A stretch of DNA of 64,000 nucleotides from contig NC_073313.1 in the NCBI RefSeq assembly GCF_027595985.1, forward strand, positions 110,354,552 to 110,418,551, written 5' to 3'. This DNA is from Sorex araneus (taxonomy: Eukaryota > Chordata > Mammalia > Eulipotyphla > Soricidae). Shown here piece after piece: positions 22,374 through 33,755 of this stretch. The notes below the pieces were generated by a model. The model did no database searches, was not told the origin of the DNA, and saw nothing but the letters and a program-made list of their open reading frames with translations. The stretch's first letter is position 1, and every line of letters begins with the position of its first letter. The position numbers and the translations under genes were made by a program.

Positions 22374-22559
22374 ATGTCCTTCAGGTAAATGCCTAAAAGT
22401 GGTGTAATTAATTGGATTATGTGGTATCTCAATTTATATTAAAGATGTTTTTCATATTATGTCCTTAGAAGCTACATTGAAATGCATAGATAATTTTCTC
22501 CTATGTATTTATTAACACTTGCTGTGTTCAGTCTCTTCAGAAGTTATTCTGAGGAATGA

Positions 22560-22632
22560 TTATGAGACTCAGTGGTATAGCACCTGCATGCATTTCTGAG
22601 TTCAATTCATGACAGGAAAAAAGAAAAATAGA
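22560..22632 (+). mobile_element. Short tRNA-like SINE fragment
   Basis: GAGACTCAGTGGTATAGCACCTGCATGCAT (two pieces), TGAGTTCAATTCATGACAGG with an A-rich tail; a short tRNA-like head without the usual body. Confidence 0.45.
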
Positions 22633-23592
22633 TCATACTCATCTGTGTAAGGTGATACTTCAGTTTTATTCTGATTTGTGTTTACTTTAAATCAGTGATG
22701 ATGGGTCCAGTGCCAGGACCAAAAAATAGTAATGCTGAAAATGTTTCATGTGCTATTTAGTCATCTGAATATCTTTTTTGGAATAGTGTTGGTTTATCTC
22801 TCTCCCCCCCCACTTTTTGATGATGATTGTTCGAATTTTGTTGTTGAATTTTGTGAGTTCTTTATTTACCTTGGATATTGTATGTTCTTTTAGATATATG
22901 TTTTGTGTGTATTTTCTTCCATTTAATAAGATGTCTTTTTATTGTAGTCTCTTGCATATTGGAGTATTTTAGTTGATAGTTTTCCATTTGATTATTTTTA
23001 TTCTTACATTTCTTTCAAATAGAGTTGAATTATTGAAGAGATCTCTGAAGTCTATATCATGGAGTGTTCTGCCTATTTTTAAATTCAGGTTTAACATCAA
23101 GGTGTTTAATACATTTGAGTTCACTTCTGTATATTGTTTGAGACACTGGTTCAATTTCATCCCATTGCTTGCTACTACTCACGTTTCTGTACCTTTTACT
23201 GAAAAGTCAACTTTATGCTCTTAGGTCTTTTGTCATAGATTAATAAACCATTTATTTATTTAAGAGTTTAATGTTTGGGCCCCCAATTGTCTGATGCCTC
23301 CCTATATTCTAAAACCAAAGTATTTTGATGAATATAGTTTTATACTATATTTAAATTTTTTGGAACTCAGAACTTTCTGTATTCTTTTTTAGGAATTGTT
23401 CTTATGCTGTGTGGGGGTCAGATCTTATATCCTACTCATTTATCCAACTTAATAAATTTCTATATGTGCTTCTCAAGTGACTAGTGTAAAGAACTGACTG
23501 AACAACTGCTAATATTTTCTAATAAAATTGCTAATGCTCATGAAACAACACTGATATTCTTTGCAGAAAAATATGTTTAGAAATACGGCATC

Positions 23593-25113
23593 TGACAAAG
23601 GAGCAAGAAATGCAAAGTGGAACAAGGAAAGCCTCTTCAACAAGTGATAGCTACCTGCAAAAAATGAACTCTGACCTCTGTCTAATGCCAGGCACAAAAG
23701 TCAGATCAAAGTGGATTAAAGATCTCAATATCAAACATGAATCTATAAAGTTCACAGAAGAAAATGTAGGCAGAACTCTCCATGACATCGAAGCTAAAAG
23801 CATCTTTAAGGACGAAACAGCACTGACCATGCAAGTGGAAGCAAACATAAACAAATGGGACTACAACAATCTAAGAAGCTTCTGCACTTTAAAAGAAACA
23901 ATGACCAAAATACAGAAAGAGCCCACATAATGGGAAAGAATATTTACCTAATATCCATATGATAAAGGATTAATATCCAGGATATACAAGATGCTTGTAG
24001 AATTGTATAAGAAAAAAACCTCCAACCCCATCAAAAAATGGGGAGAAGAAATGAACAGAAGTTTCCTAAAAAAGAAATACAAATGGCCAAAAGGCACATG
24101 AAAAAATGCTCCACATCACTAGTTTCAGGGAGATGCAAATCAAAACAACAATGAGATATCATCTCACACCACAGAGACTGGCACACATTCAAGAGAACAA
24201 AAGCAACCAATGCTGGCATGGATGTGGGGAAAAAGGGATGCTCCTTCACTGTTGGTGGGAATGCCGACTGGTCCAGCTTTTCTGGTAAACAATATGGACA
24301 GTCCTTCAAAAACTAGAAATTGAGGTTCTATATGGCCCCACAAACCACTTATAGGAATATATCCCAAGGATGCAAAAGAACACAGTAGAAATGACATCTG
24401 TACCTATATATTCACTGCAGCACTGTTCACAATAGCCAAAATCTGGAAACAACCCAAATGCCCTAAAACAGATGACTGGTTAAATAAATTTTTGTACATC
24501 TATACAATGGAATACTATGCAGCTGTTAGGAGAGATGAAGTCATGAAATTTGCTTATAAATGGATAAACATGGATAGTATCATGCTAAGTGAAATGAGTC
24601 AGAAAGAGAGGGACAGACATAGAGGGACTGCACTCATTTGTGGAGTATAGAATAACATAACATGAGGCTGACACCCAAGGATAGTAGATACAAGGGCCAG
24701 GAGGATTGCCCCATAGCTGGAGGACTGCTTCATGAGTGCAGGGTAGAAGGCAGATGGAATAGAGAAGGGAGCACTAAGAAAATGATGGCTGGAGGAACCA
24801 GTTGGGTTGTGAGATGCATGCAGAAAGTAGATAATGAAACAAATATGATGACCTCTCAGTGTCTGTGTTGCAAGCTATAACGACCAAAAGTAGAGAGAAA
24901 GTATGGGGAATATTGTCTACCTTAGAGGCAGGGGGAGGGTGGGAAATGGGGGGTATACCCAGGATATTGGTGGTGGGAAATGTGCACTGGTGGAGGGATG
25001 GGTGTTTGATCATTTTGAGATTGTAACCCAAACATGAACGCTTTGTAAATATCTCACTGTGATTCAATAAAATAAAATAAAAATAAATAAATAAATAAAT
25101 TTTATATAAAAAT
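23593..25113 (+). mobile_element. 5'-truncated L1, 1.5 kb, with TSD
   Basis: Carries the last third of ORF2 and the 3' UTR. 23610-23930 encodes SDLCLMPGTKVRSKWIKDLN and INKWDYNNLRSFCTLKETM before a stop (TAA, 23928-23930). 24106-24288 has the Cys-rich [18 protein letters not shown]. Then come CTCTCAGTGTCTGTGTTGCA, GTGCACTGGTGGAGGGATGG and an AATA-rich tail. Duplication AAATACGGCATC at 23581-23592 and 25114-25125. Stops and frameshifts make it dead. Confidence 0.95.
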
Positions 25114-25257
25114 AAATACGGCATCCTTTCAGAGAGGTGTTTGAACATCTTAGGATTATATGAAAGGTACTTAATATCTATATAAATAACTTTATGCATT
25201 GCACACAATTGGTAACTATTTATAGGAAGTGCACTGATTTTTAAAATCCTTGTCTAA

Positions 25258-26460
25258 CTATCCACAGAATGGGAAAGGATATTTACACAATACCCATCAG
25301 ATAAGGGGTTGATATCAATGGTATATAAAGCACTGGTTGAACTCTACAAGAAGAAAACATCCAACCCCATCAAAAAATGGGGCGAAGAAATGAACAGAAA
25401 CTTTACCAAGGAAGAAATACGAATGGCCAAAAGGCACATGAAAAAGTGCTCTGCATCACTAATCATCAGAGAGATGCAGATCAAAACAACCATGAGATAC
25501 CACCTCACACCACAGAGACTAGCACACATCCAAAAGAACAAAAGCAACCGCTGTTGGAGAGGATGTGGGGAGAAAGGGACCCTTCTTCACTGCTGGTGGG
25601 AATGCCAACTGGTTCAGCCCTTCTGGAAAACAATTTGGACGATTCTCAAAAAATTAGATATTGAATTCCCATTTGACCCAGCAATACCACTGCTGGGAAT
25701 ATATCCCAGAGAGGCAAAAAAGTACAATCGAAACAACATCTGCACATGTATGTTCATCGCAGCACTGTTTACAATAGCCAGAATCTGGAAAAAACCCGAA
25801 TGCCCCAGAACGGATGACTGGTTGAGGAAACTTTGGTACATCTATACAATGGAATACTATGCAGCTGTTAGAAAAAAGGAGGTCAAGAATTTTGTAGTTA
25901 AGTGGATGGGCATGAAAAGTTTCATGCTGAGTGAAATGAGTCAGAAAGAGAGAGACAGACATAGAAAGATTGCACTCATCTATGGTGTATAGAATAACAG
26001 AGTGGGAGACTAACACCCAAGAATTGTAGAAATAAGTACCAGGAGGTTAACCCCATGGCTTCGAGGCTGGCCTCACGTTCCGGGGAAAGGGCAACTCAGA
26101 GAAGCGATCACCAACTGCATTGTAGTCGAAGGCCATGTGGGGGAAGGGAGTTGCGGGCTGAATGAGGGCTAGAGACTGAGCACAGCGGCCACTCAACACC
26201 TTTATTGCAAACCACAACAGCTAATTAGAGAGAGAGAACAGAAGGGAATGCCCTGCCACAGTGGCAGGGTGGGGTGGGGGGGAGATGGGATTGGGGAGGG
26301 TGGGAGGGACGCTGGGTTTACGGGTGGTGGAGAATGGGCACTGGTGAAGGGATGGGTTCCCAAACTTTGTATGAGGGAAGTATAAGCACAAAAGTGTATA
26401 AATCTGTAACTGTACCCTCACGGTGATTCTCTAATTAAAAATAAATAAAAAAAATAAAAT
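25258..26460 (+). mobile_element. 5'-truncated young L1, 1.2 kb, with perfect TSD
   Basis: Insertion bounded by perfect 15-bp duplication AAAATCCTTGTCTAA (25243-25257 and 26461-26475). It keeps one uninterrupted ORF2 C-terminal frame and the 3' UTR with tail AATAAATAAAAAAAATAAAA. It is probably among the youngest L1 copies here. 5' truncation removes promoter, ORF1, endonuclease and RT, so it cannot move by itself. Confidence 0.96.
25309..25992 (+). pseudogene. L1 ORF2 C-terminal remnant (open, truncated)
   Basis: A 227-residue open frame matching the C-terminal part of L1 ORF2p. It contains the cysteine-rich motif C-X3-C-X7-H-X4-C in [18 protein letters not shown] (about residues 82-99), then [50 protein letters not shown] and [18 protein letters not shown], ending at the usual C terminus. 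The ORF2 N-terminal part (endonuclease, reverse transcriptase) is absent and the ATG is a chance internal Met. It is a piece of a retrotransposon, not a host gene. Confidence 0.95.
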
Positions 26461-26608
26461 AAAATCCTTGTCTAAAAATTATATACCAATTGTTGAGAAT
26501 CCAGCATTAGCAAATATAAGTCCAACAATATGGACAGAATCTTAAGAGATGAAGGCAATAGATGAAACATTTTTATTGTGCCAAGACTACTTGAAAATAT
26601 TAACCATT

Positions 26609-26817
26609 CCAGCTGCCTTCAGCTATGTAGCAGTCTTTTTGACCCTTGTATCTACTGTCCTTGGGTGTCAGCCTCATGTTATGTTATTTTATACTCCACA
26701 AATGAGGGTAATGTGCACTGTGAAGTGATGGGTGTTTGATCATTGTGTGATTGGAACCCAAACATGAAAGATTGTAATGATCTCATGGTGATTCAATAAA
26801 ATTTAAAAAAATAAAAA
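26609..26817 (+). mobile_element. Short L1 3' end with 5' inversion
   Basis: 26609-26708 is L1 3'-UTR sequence on the minus strand (TGTATCTACTGTCCTTGGGT, GTCAGCCTCATGTTATG). 26709-26817 is the terminal L1 3' end on plus (GGGTGTTTGATCATTGTGTG, GTGATTCAATAAAAT). Duplication GAAAATATTAACCATT / GAAAATATCAACCATT at 26593-26608 and 26818-26833. Confidence 0.9.
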
Positions 26818-27054
26818 GAAAATATCAACCATTTGTCCTCTAAAATTTTATATCGTCATTGTAATTTGCTATCACACAATACACTTAATCTAAGTTGTTT
26901 TATTCTGTCTTAATCTCCTATTAATATATTTCTCTTTTCTAACATTGGTGTTCTTTTTCACATGGCTAATATCCTGAGAAGTCCGTCCATTAGTGATTAG
27001 CAAGCTCAGTACCAGATCTGACTTTGAATAATAGAGTACCGCATTTGTTTGTCT

Positions 27055-27214
27055 ATTTTTTAGGTCACAAAGGAGATTCTCTGGGTTACTTCTGGCTTTA
27101 AACTCAGGAATTAATTCTAGTGGTGCTCAATGGACCGTGTGGGACGCCAGAGATCACACCCAGGTAGGCTGTGTGCAATGCCAGCACCTTCTCTGCTGTA
27201 CTGTTACTCTGGCA
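27055..27214 (-). mobile_element. Old tRNA-headed SINE, A-tailed type
   Basis: TAGGTCACAAAGGAGATTCT, GGGTTACTTCTGGCTTTAAA, TGGTGCTCAATGGACCGTGT, CTCTGCTGTACTGTTACTCTGGC; diverged. Confidence 0.75.
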
Positions 27215-27216
27215 CT

Positions 27217-28247
27217 ATAGATGTCCACATTCAATGCTCTCATGTAGATTCTTACAGATTCATCATAGTGTACTAGGCCAGGACCGGAAATTTCAATTTC
27301 TTAGAAGGCCTACACTTGTCTACTTTAATTAGGTACTGCTACCAACACTTTTTTTATAAATCAATTATACTACACATGTCTGTATCTATGGCTGCTCCAT
27401 AATAAAGGCCATCCAAATTATAACAGGCCCAAGAGTCTCACTACATATATGTTTAACTATAGAAGACATGTTTGAAAAATATGTAATTTTTGGAAATGAC
27501 ATGAAAGATAGTTGAAGAAGATTTTATTAGTACAAAGAGCATCCAAAGAAACTTTTACTATCAAGTAGATATGTTTAATTGAGCCTCTCCAAGTAAGACC
27601 TTACATGTACTTTTATCTCAGTTTTAGTAGTTTCCTTCCACTGAGACTTATTTTCTCTATTTGGTATCATTGTCTTCTCCAACCTTCCAAGACCTCGTTT
27701 CTCCCTATTTCGAGAGCACTATACTTTTGCAGGTTTATCATAAATTTCATTTTTCTCAATTACTTGAAATGTAAATTATTTTTCTCTTCATATGTTAACA
27801 TCAAGTAATTTCACTAATCCCTTGTCTTTAAAGGGCGAATCCAAAACAATTCTGACCACCCCTGTTGCAGGTGTCTGCTCACCACGTAAACCAGGGACCA
27901 CACGGTCAGTCTGAGTATAAGATCCACCTGCAGCTCGGAACAATGCCATTCCGTACTTTCCCTCTTATTCTTCTACATCTCCAAACATTCGAGTCAAATT
28001 TGAGCTTCTTTGCTGGAGTCAATCATTTGCAGCCTTGGCTGATGAAAGGGATTCAAGAAACAGCAAAATTGAATGGGTCAATTTTCATTTTTTCTTTCAT
28101 CCTCTGTACACTTTATGAAGCACTCTGAGTATAGCTCATTAGGTTTGAATTCCTTTTTTCTTTTGGAACAACTGTGCAATTTGCATAGAGTGTTTTATAT
28201 TAAAGTATGGAAATTATATCCAAATATTCCAGTTCCAAAATCAGAGG
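27217..28247. other. Unannotated stretch
   Basis: No confident repeat or gene. The 87-aa frame at 27865-28128 and the less AT-rich block at 27840-27960 were inspected for exon-like features and show no recognisable domain or flanking splice pair. Confidence 0.45.
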
Positions 28248-28402
28248 TCTGAGTTAGGGCTTTTGCCCTTACATGGAAGACCCAGATCCCACTCCTCGAT
28301 TCTCATATGGTTCCCCAAGCCCACCAGCAGTGATCCCTGAGTGTAGAGCAGGAGTAAGCCCTGAACACTGCTAGGTGTGGTCCAAAATCCAAAAACAAAA
28401 TA
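28248..28402 (+). mobile_element. Old tRNA-headed SINE, A-tailed type
   Basis: GTTAGGGCTTTTGCCCTTAC, CTCATATGGTTCCCCAAGCC, CAGTGATCCCTGAGTGTAGA, AGGTGTGGTCCAAAATCCAAAAAC; ordered but diverged. Confidence 0.75.
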
Positions 28403-29111
28403 TCAGATGAGTGACAATAGTTAATTATGTTTTACATTGCTGAAACTGTTGCTGAAATATTGTATACAGGTATATATTTCTTATCCATTTCCATGTGTGT
28501 CCTCTACCATACTACAGAAAAGTAGATGGATAAAGTGTCCTTCCAGAGAACCTGAGGCCCCTACTGGCAGTTGCCAAGACCTTGAATTTAGTACATAAAA
28601 TCCTTTATTATTTTGTCATTGAGCCTTCCTTTTAATTCAGACTCATCTCACCATCACTTCCCGAATACACTTCATACTCCAGCTCTAACAAAGGATATCA
28701 AGCTTACAAACTCTGCTATTTTCTGGATTGTCCTATAGCTCATAGCTCTTCCTAATGACCCATTGCCCCTTTCACTACCTAAATACCAGATATTGTATTG
28801 TAAAATGTGTTGCATTGTATTGTAAGAAGCACCTTGAACTTTTGTCTTACTCCAGAATTGCTGGATATATCTCAAGAGTTATGAAGGAATCAACCAGTTC
28901 TCTTTGAGCTGAACTGCACTCTTTTAACTTCCTCCCCCAAACTCATAGATTCATTTTAAACTGTATGCCTTGCCCCACCAGCAGCAGCAGCTTTCAGTTT
29001 CACTTCAGAGCGTCCTTCCAAAGTCTCATGTTTCCTATTCCTTGGGCCTTTATCCCTTTAATAAGCTATTTTCTTTGCCTTCTATTTATTTTGCTTTTTC
29101 TCCTATAAATT
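28403..29111. other. Unannotated stretch
   Basis: Nothing recognised. Confidence 0.5.
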
Positions 29112-29300
29112 ATTCTTTGGGGGCAGGAGGGGTGGACCATGATCGGTGCTTCTCAGGGTATATTGCTGGGCTTGTACTCAGGGACCATTATTGGCAGTTC
29201 TCAGGGACCACATGTGTTGCCTGTTGCCATAAATTGAACCAGAGTTGGCTGCTTGGAAGGCAAGCACATTGCCCAATGTTCTTTATCTCTAGCCCCCCAT
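29112..29300 (-). mobile_element. Old tRNA-headed SINE, A-tailed type
   Basis: TCGGTGCTTCTCAGGGTATA, CTGGGCTTGTACTCAGGGAC, GGCAGTTCTCAGGGACCACA, TAAATTGAACCAGAG, TTGGAAGGCAAGCACATTGC, CTCTAGCCCCCC. Confidence 0.8.
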
Positions 29301-29772
29301 AAATCATTCTTCCTTCACAAAGACAAAAGTTGGGGGACATCCATCTTTATACCTTATCCAGTTCCAGTATTGACTGCTACCCCTATCTTCTAGTGATCTC
29401 TGTTTCACCTACTAAAATATTCTAGAAAAGAAATCATTGCCCACCATTATATGCATCCCCATTTTCTACCTTTTTGCAGTCTCAAGTAAAATTGATTGCT
29501 TATTGAGTGTGCCACAGTACAGTGCACAGATCATATCAGTTCTTGGTTTCTAGATCTGTTTTCTCACCAAAATATAGATCTTAATAAGGAGTTTTACTGT
29601 GCCATCTATGTTAATTTATACTAGATTTGTTTTGCCTACATCAGCTGGACAATTGAGTACGATATAGAAAAAATGGACTTTGAGTTCTGATACAGTCCTT
29701 CAGGGCAGACCCAGGTATAACTCTTTTTCTTACACTGTGACTTGTCTGAGAACAGCTATATTAAACTTTTAA
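29301..29772. other. Unannotated stretch
   Basis: Nothing recognised. Confidence 0.5.
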
Positions 29773-29953
29773 TTTCTTCTTTTTTTCTTTTTTTTGGGGG
29801 GGCACACACAGCTATGCTCAGGTGTTACTCCTGTCTCTGCACTCAGGAGTCACTCCTGACAGTGCTTGGGGACCATACGGAATGTTGGGGATTGAACCTG
29901 GTTGGCCGCATGCAAGGCAAATGCCCTCCCTGCTGTACTATGGCTCTGGCCCC
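29773..29953 (-). mobile_element. tRNA-headed SINE, A-tailed type
   Basis: T-rich tail, GGGGCACACACAGCTATGCT, CTGTCTCTGCACTCAGGAGT, GGAATGTTGGGGATTGAACC, GGTTGGCCGCATGCAAGGCA, CTCTGGCCCC; mildly diverged. Confidence 0.92.
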
Positions 29954-30059
29954 AAACTTTGAATTTCTTGAAGACAGAGTCTGAAACTTTATTAAGTCTG
30001 TACCCAAGCTGTATTAGACTGAGTAAATCTCAAGGCAGGCTAGATATGTGAAATAACAG

Positions 30060-30260
30060 TGTCGTTACAGTTAAATTTACTGAATCTCAGTTTTGGAATT
30101 TACTTTCATTTTAAACTTGGGCAAAGTATTGCATCTCTCTGAGCTGAATTACTTCAAATATTGAACATAGATAATATATTCACCTCAGACTATTTTTTGT
30201 TTGTTAAAGAGTTAGCTGAGTGTCAATGTACTGGGTACTATCCTTACTTCTTTACACAGA
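30060..30260 (+). mobile_element. MIR fragment
   Basis: CTTGGGCAAAGTATTGCATCTCTCTGAGCTGAATT (in pieces) and ATAATATATTCACCTCAGACTA..GTTAAAGAGTTAG follow the MIR 3' half with base changes. Confidence 0.5.
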
Positions 30261-30409
30261 TTCACTAATCAAACCTTCTTTCTGAGAAGTAGTGGGGATA
30301 AAGCTTGTAAGCAGTCTGGCACTAGTCCATGTTCACAAGTGTTAATTATTATGAAAGCGGGATTGATATCTTAGGCATAGGTATTAGGTTCTACCACAGA
30401 AGAGCCTAA

Positions 30410-30466
30410 AGATAGGTCAGAGTGACAGTACAGCAGTCAGGGGGCTTACGGCTGTTTAATGACAGC
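30410..30466 (+). mobile_element. SINE head fragment
   Basis: AGGTCAGAGTGACAGTACAGCAG..AGGGGGCTTACGGCTG resembles the tRNA-like head only; the element stops before its body. Confidence 0.5.
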
Positions 30467-30976
30467 ATTCAAACAGAGCAGTTTTTTTTTAACTTCACTA
30501 AAAAATTCATTTGCTGGATTAAGCATGGCTTTAGAAAACATTCTGATGCATCTAGCACTAAGTTTTGATCTAGCTGCCTAACTGGTTTTCATTCAACTGT
30601 CTTTGACTCAGTTTCTAGAATCTTTGGTAGCCCTCTTCTTTGCAGGCTGCTCTTGCAAAAGCACTTTTTAACCCTAATATTTAAAATTCGACTCTGAGTT
30701 TAGGGAGTTGATTGACACAGTCCTCAAACAATTCTTTTCAGTTGCTAAATTAAGGCATAATAATTCTCTTTGAACGAGTTATAGGTGAGCTAGGCTATTG
30801 CCCTTTAGAGATTGTCTGGTAGATACTGAGATAGCCAGCTCTTGAGAAATTTTTGCCTCCCATATGAGCACATTTCTTAGGTTGATTTGATGTGCAATTG
30901 CCACTTTCTACCTGAGCCAAGTCCTAGAAAATTCAGCAAGTATTATCCTTAGAATATTAGAACATTAGTTATTCAG
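30467..30976. other. Unannotated stretch
   Basis: No repeat family recognised. Balanced base composition at 30490-30840 makes it a weak candidate for conserved noncoding sequence. Confidence 0.4.
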
Positions 30977-31150
30977 GACAGAGTGATAGTACAGTGGGAA
31001 GGGCGTTTGCCTTGCATGCGACTGACCTGGGTTTGATGCCTGGCATCCAAGATGGTTCCCCAAGCATTTCCAGGAATAATTCTTGGAGCCAAACCAGGAG
31101 AAATTCCTGAGAATCACTGGCAGTGACCTGAAGAGCAAGAAAAAAAAGAA
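30977..31150 (+). mobile_element. tRNA-headed SINE, A-tailed type
   Basis: GGACAGAGTGATAGTACAGT, GGGCGTTTGCCTTGCATGCG, GCCTGGCATCCAAGATGGTT, GTGACCTGAAGAGCAAGAAAAA. Confidence 0.88.
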
Positions 31151-31255
31151 ATTTAGTTATCAAATGGTTTTTCAACTATGAAGCCAAACAGAATCAAGTA
31201 AATCTGTTTTAATTCCACCGAACTGTATGCTTAAAGATGTTTAAGATGGTCAATT

Positions 31256-31432
31256 TTGGGATCTGGAGGAAGAGTACATTCGGTATGGCACTTACCGTGC
31301 ATGCTGCTGACCTGATTTCAGTCCCCCATCATCTCATCTGGACCTCTGAACACTGCCAGAAGTAATTCTGAAGTACAGAACCTGGAGTAATCCCTGAGCA
31401 CTACCAGTATGGCTGAAAAACAAAACAAAAGG
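31256..31432 (+). mobile_element. Old tRNA-headed SINE, A-tailed type
   Basis: GGGATCTGGAGGAAGAGTAC, GCACTTACCGTGCATGCTGC, CCTCTGAACACTGCCAGAAG, CTGAGCACTACCAGTATGGC and an A-rich tail. Confidence 0.8.
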
Positions 31433-32333
31433 AAAAAATGGAAAAGTTGGTTATATATTACCATAATTTATTTAGAAAATAGTTAGAAAATGATATATTC
31501 TAAAGTGGCAGCATGACCATGGAATCTTGACATGCTAGTAGTCTGTAGTTCTCAGTAGTCTGAGAACTTCAGTAGTCTCAGAACTGCAGAGAGTATGTTT
31601 GAAAAAATATGAATTAGGTTAAGAATTAGACACCTTGCTCTCCTCTTAATCCTCTGCAGTCTGCAATAGTGTGTTACTATGAGAATCTTACATCCATCAG
31701 CTCTGTGGAGGGACACTTATACACTTTCTGGCCATGTTCTCTGTCAGCATCCTTGGGCACTCGGTGGCAGTATAAATTTTTCCTTCATATCTCTCCACAA
31801 CACATTGAAAATTTACTTGTAACTTAATATATAAATGGTGACAAGGTTTTAGACCAGTATATTATATATAAGAACACATATAAATATATATTCATAAGAG
31901 AAAATATTTAATATTTTAAAAGGAGAAAACATAAAATGAAAACCTCCCCCTGTTCATTTCTGTTTACCATGATTCCACAGGTAAAATCATCTCTGACATG
32001 TATATCATTTTTATACATGTATATACCTATAGAAAAATAGTTTCACATGAAAGAGTCTAGCAATCTTATATATGGGTTTTTTTACATGAAATTTTATAGT
32101 TTTCTTTTTTATTTAGCAATATATGTTAGTAATCATTATGTACTACACTTAATGTTCTGCACCAAGCTTCACAACAATATTTCATAAATGGTTTCACCAT
32201 ATTTAATTGCTCCTCTGGTGATAATTTAAGTTGCTTCCAGTTTTCCGAATACCAAAGAGTTTGAAATAACTTAAATGTTCTACATTAGATAATCTATTGA
32301 TACATTTTATAGTACTCTACACTGTGATGTAAG
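31433..32333. other. AT-rich stretch with a possible ancient L1 (minus) remnant
   Basis: Most is unassignable. 31930-32250 reads weakly like the reverse complement of an old L1 3' region (CACCATATTTAATTGCTCCT, AAGTTGCTTCCAGTTTTCC). Confidence 0.35.
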
Positions 32334-32425
32334 TTTTTGTTGTTTTTGAGCCACCCAATAGTCTAGGGTGTTTAGGCCTCCCATATGCAAAGCACAGCGT
32401 AGGGTTATGAAACACCTCTCCAGCC
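32334..32425 (-). mobile_element. SINE fragment
   Basis: T-rich run, GAGCCACCCAATAGTCTAGG, then TATGCAAAGCACAGCGTAGG and CACCTCTCCAGCC; the middle is deleted. Confidence 0.6.
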
Positions 32426-32439
32426 ATGATGTAGGCTTT

Positions 32440-32982
32440 TCTTTTCAAATGGTGAAAAAATTATATTTAGGATTAGTCAGCTAGACTATCTAGATTATCC
32501 CAATTATATTGGCAACATCCAAGGCATCATAGTTAGGAGTCAGTTAAGCATGCATTTTTTTCTGTCCATCAGGCCTAATCAGGTTGTTGACCTTGGTCAT
32601 GTCAATGTCATAGAGCTTCTTCCTGGCCTATTTTGCCTGGTGCTTCTTGGACTTGACATCCACACACAAGTGTGTTGTTATCCTCTATCTTCTTCATGGC
32701 TTACTCAGTGAACATAGGGAACTTAATGATGGGAACTTGATGATGGCACAATGGTCAAACTTGTTTCTCCTAGGGGTGCTTTTCTGAGAATATTTAGGCT
32801 GCCATCTTAGACACAATATTTGGGGTCTTTGAAAGGAGGTTGACATGAATGTTTCCCTCTTTTTGTACTGTGGACATCTTTCAGCATTGCCTTCTTGGCC
32901 TTGAGAACATTGGCTTTGACTTAAACTTTGGAAGGTGCAGGGGCTTCCTTACTGGCTTTAAGCACCATCTTCAAAAAAAGGC
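32440..32982 (-). pseudogene. RPL23A: Processed pseudogene of ribosomal protein uL23 (RPL23A)
   Basis: The minus strand encodes broken pieces of the large-subunit protein RPL23A. The start (ATG at 32968-32966) is followed by a [15 protein letters not shown] N-terminus. The C-terminal third is clearest: KKLYDIDMTKVNNLIRPDG, then NYDALDVANIIGII and a stop at 32490-32492. No introns are present. The copy is dead: an in-frame TAA soon after the N-terminus, several frameshifts, and a short direct duplication of the AAGTTCCC region. A perfect 13-bp target-site duplication TGATGTAGGCTTT lies at 32427-32439 and 32983-32995, so this is a complete L1-type retroposition event. The 5' end includes only a few bases upstream of the ATG, as expected for a ribosomal-protein mRNA. 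Confidence 0.92.
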
Positions 32983-33348
32983 TGATGTAGGCTTTAAAAA
33001 TAATATAAAAGCTCAGCCAACGTCATGACAAATTTGCATTATGTGTTTTTATGAGAAAAACTGACTTCACATCAGTTTGGTATTATGAGACCCATAAACT
33101 AAAAATATTAGCATATATGCACAGAACAGTTATGAAGGGATATGAGCTAAACTTGCTGGAAAAAAATTCAAATATGCAGAGAAATCCAGTCCAAGATAAT
33201 TTGGAGAAAATGTGTATAATCTTCTCCCACAAGCCATTCTCTGCTTTTTGAGAAACCTGCTTACTTCCTTGAACATACATTTCTCTCTCTCCCTCCCTCT
33301 CCTGTGTGTGTGTCTTCCCTCACATTATCTAAATAAATACATTTTATG

Positions 33349-33510
33349 TTTTTTTTTTATGGGTGCAGCTGGCAATGCTCAGGGATTACTACTGTCTTTG
33401 CACTCAGGGATCACCCTTGGTGGTCTCAGGGGAACTTAGATGGTCCCAGGGATCAAAATCCGGGTTAGTTGTATGCAAAGCAAGTGCCCTACCCACTGTT
33501 CTAGTCCCTA
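33349..33510 (-). mobile_element. tRNA-headed SINE, A-tailed type
   Basis: T-run, GGGTGCAGCTGGCAATGCTC, CTTTGCACTCAGGGATCACC, GGTCCCAGGGATCAAAATCC, GTGCCCTACCCACTGTTCTAG. Confidence 0.85.
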
Positions 33511-33654
33511 AGTAAGTATTCTTTAAATAAAACAACTTTGCTTTCTAGATGAAATAAAAATATTGATAAATATTAGGTTCATTGATTTTATTAAATGATT
33601 CTGAATTAGACTGCATTCAATCTATCAGATAAAAGGTGCTTGTATTGCTTATGG

Positions 33655-33755
33655 CAAATTTCACTGTGATCCCAGCATCACCCAGAGTGATTCTTTTACA
33701 CAGCTGGGTGTGGCCCAATTACCTCCTTCCCCACCATATCACCAAAAAAATTTCC
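33655..33755 (+). mobile_element. SINE 3' part fragment
   Basis: GATCCCAGCATCACCCAGAG, CACAGCTGGGTGTGGCCCAATT then an A-rich end; head missing. Confidence 0.5.

Larger units (their letters stand above)
21480..23480 (-). mobile_element. Ancient L1 remnant split by SINEs
   Basis: In reverse complement the sequence follows an old L1 3' half. Near 21840-21890 TTGACTATTGTGAATAAAGC, near 22390-22480 the 'ggattatgtggtatctcaatt' block, and 22969-23160 (-) encodes KIGRTLHDIDFRDLFNNS and KIIKWKTIN, an ORF2 C-terminal-region pattern. SINEs at 21909-22118 and 22163-22373 are inserted in it. No frame is intact. Confidence 0.6.

Noticed and set aside
25309-25992. 227-aa open frame as a host gene
   Set aside because: Matches the C-terminal part of L1 ORF2, is flanked by an L1 3' UTR and TSDs, and has no promoter of its own.
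27840-28130. Possible exon (TTGCAG followed by an 87-aa frame)
   Set aside because: No recognisable domain, no matching donor site that gives a coherent exon, and no neighbouring exons.
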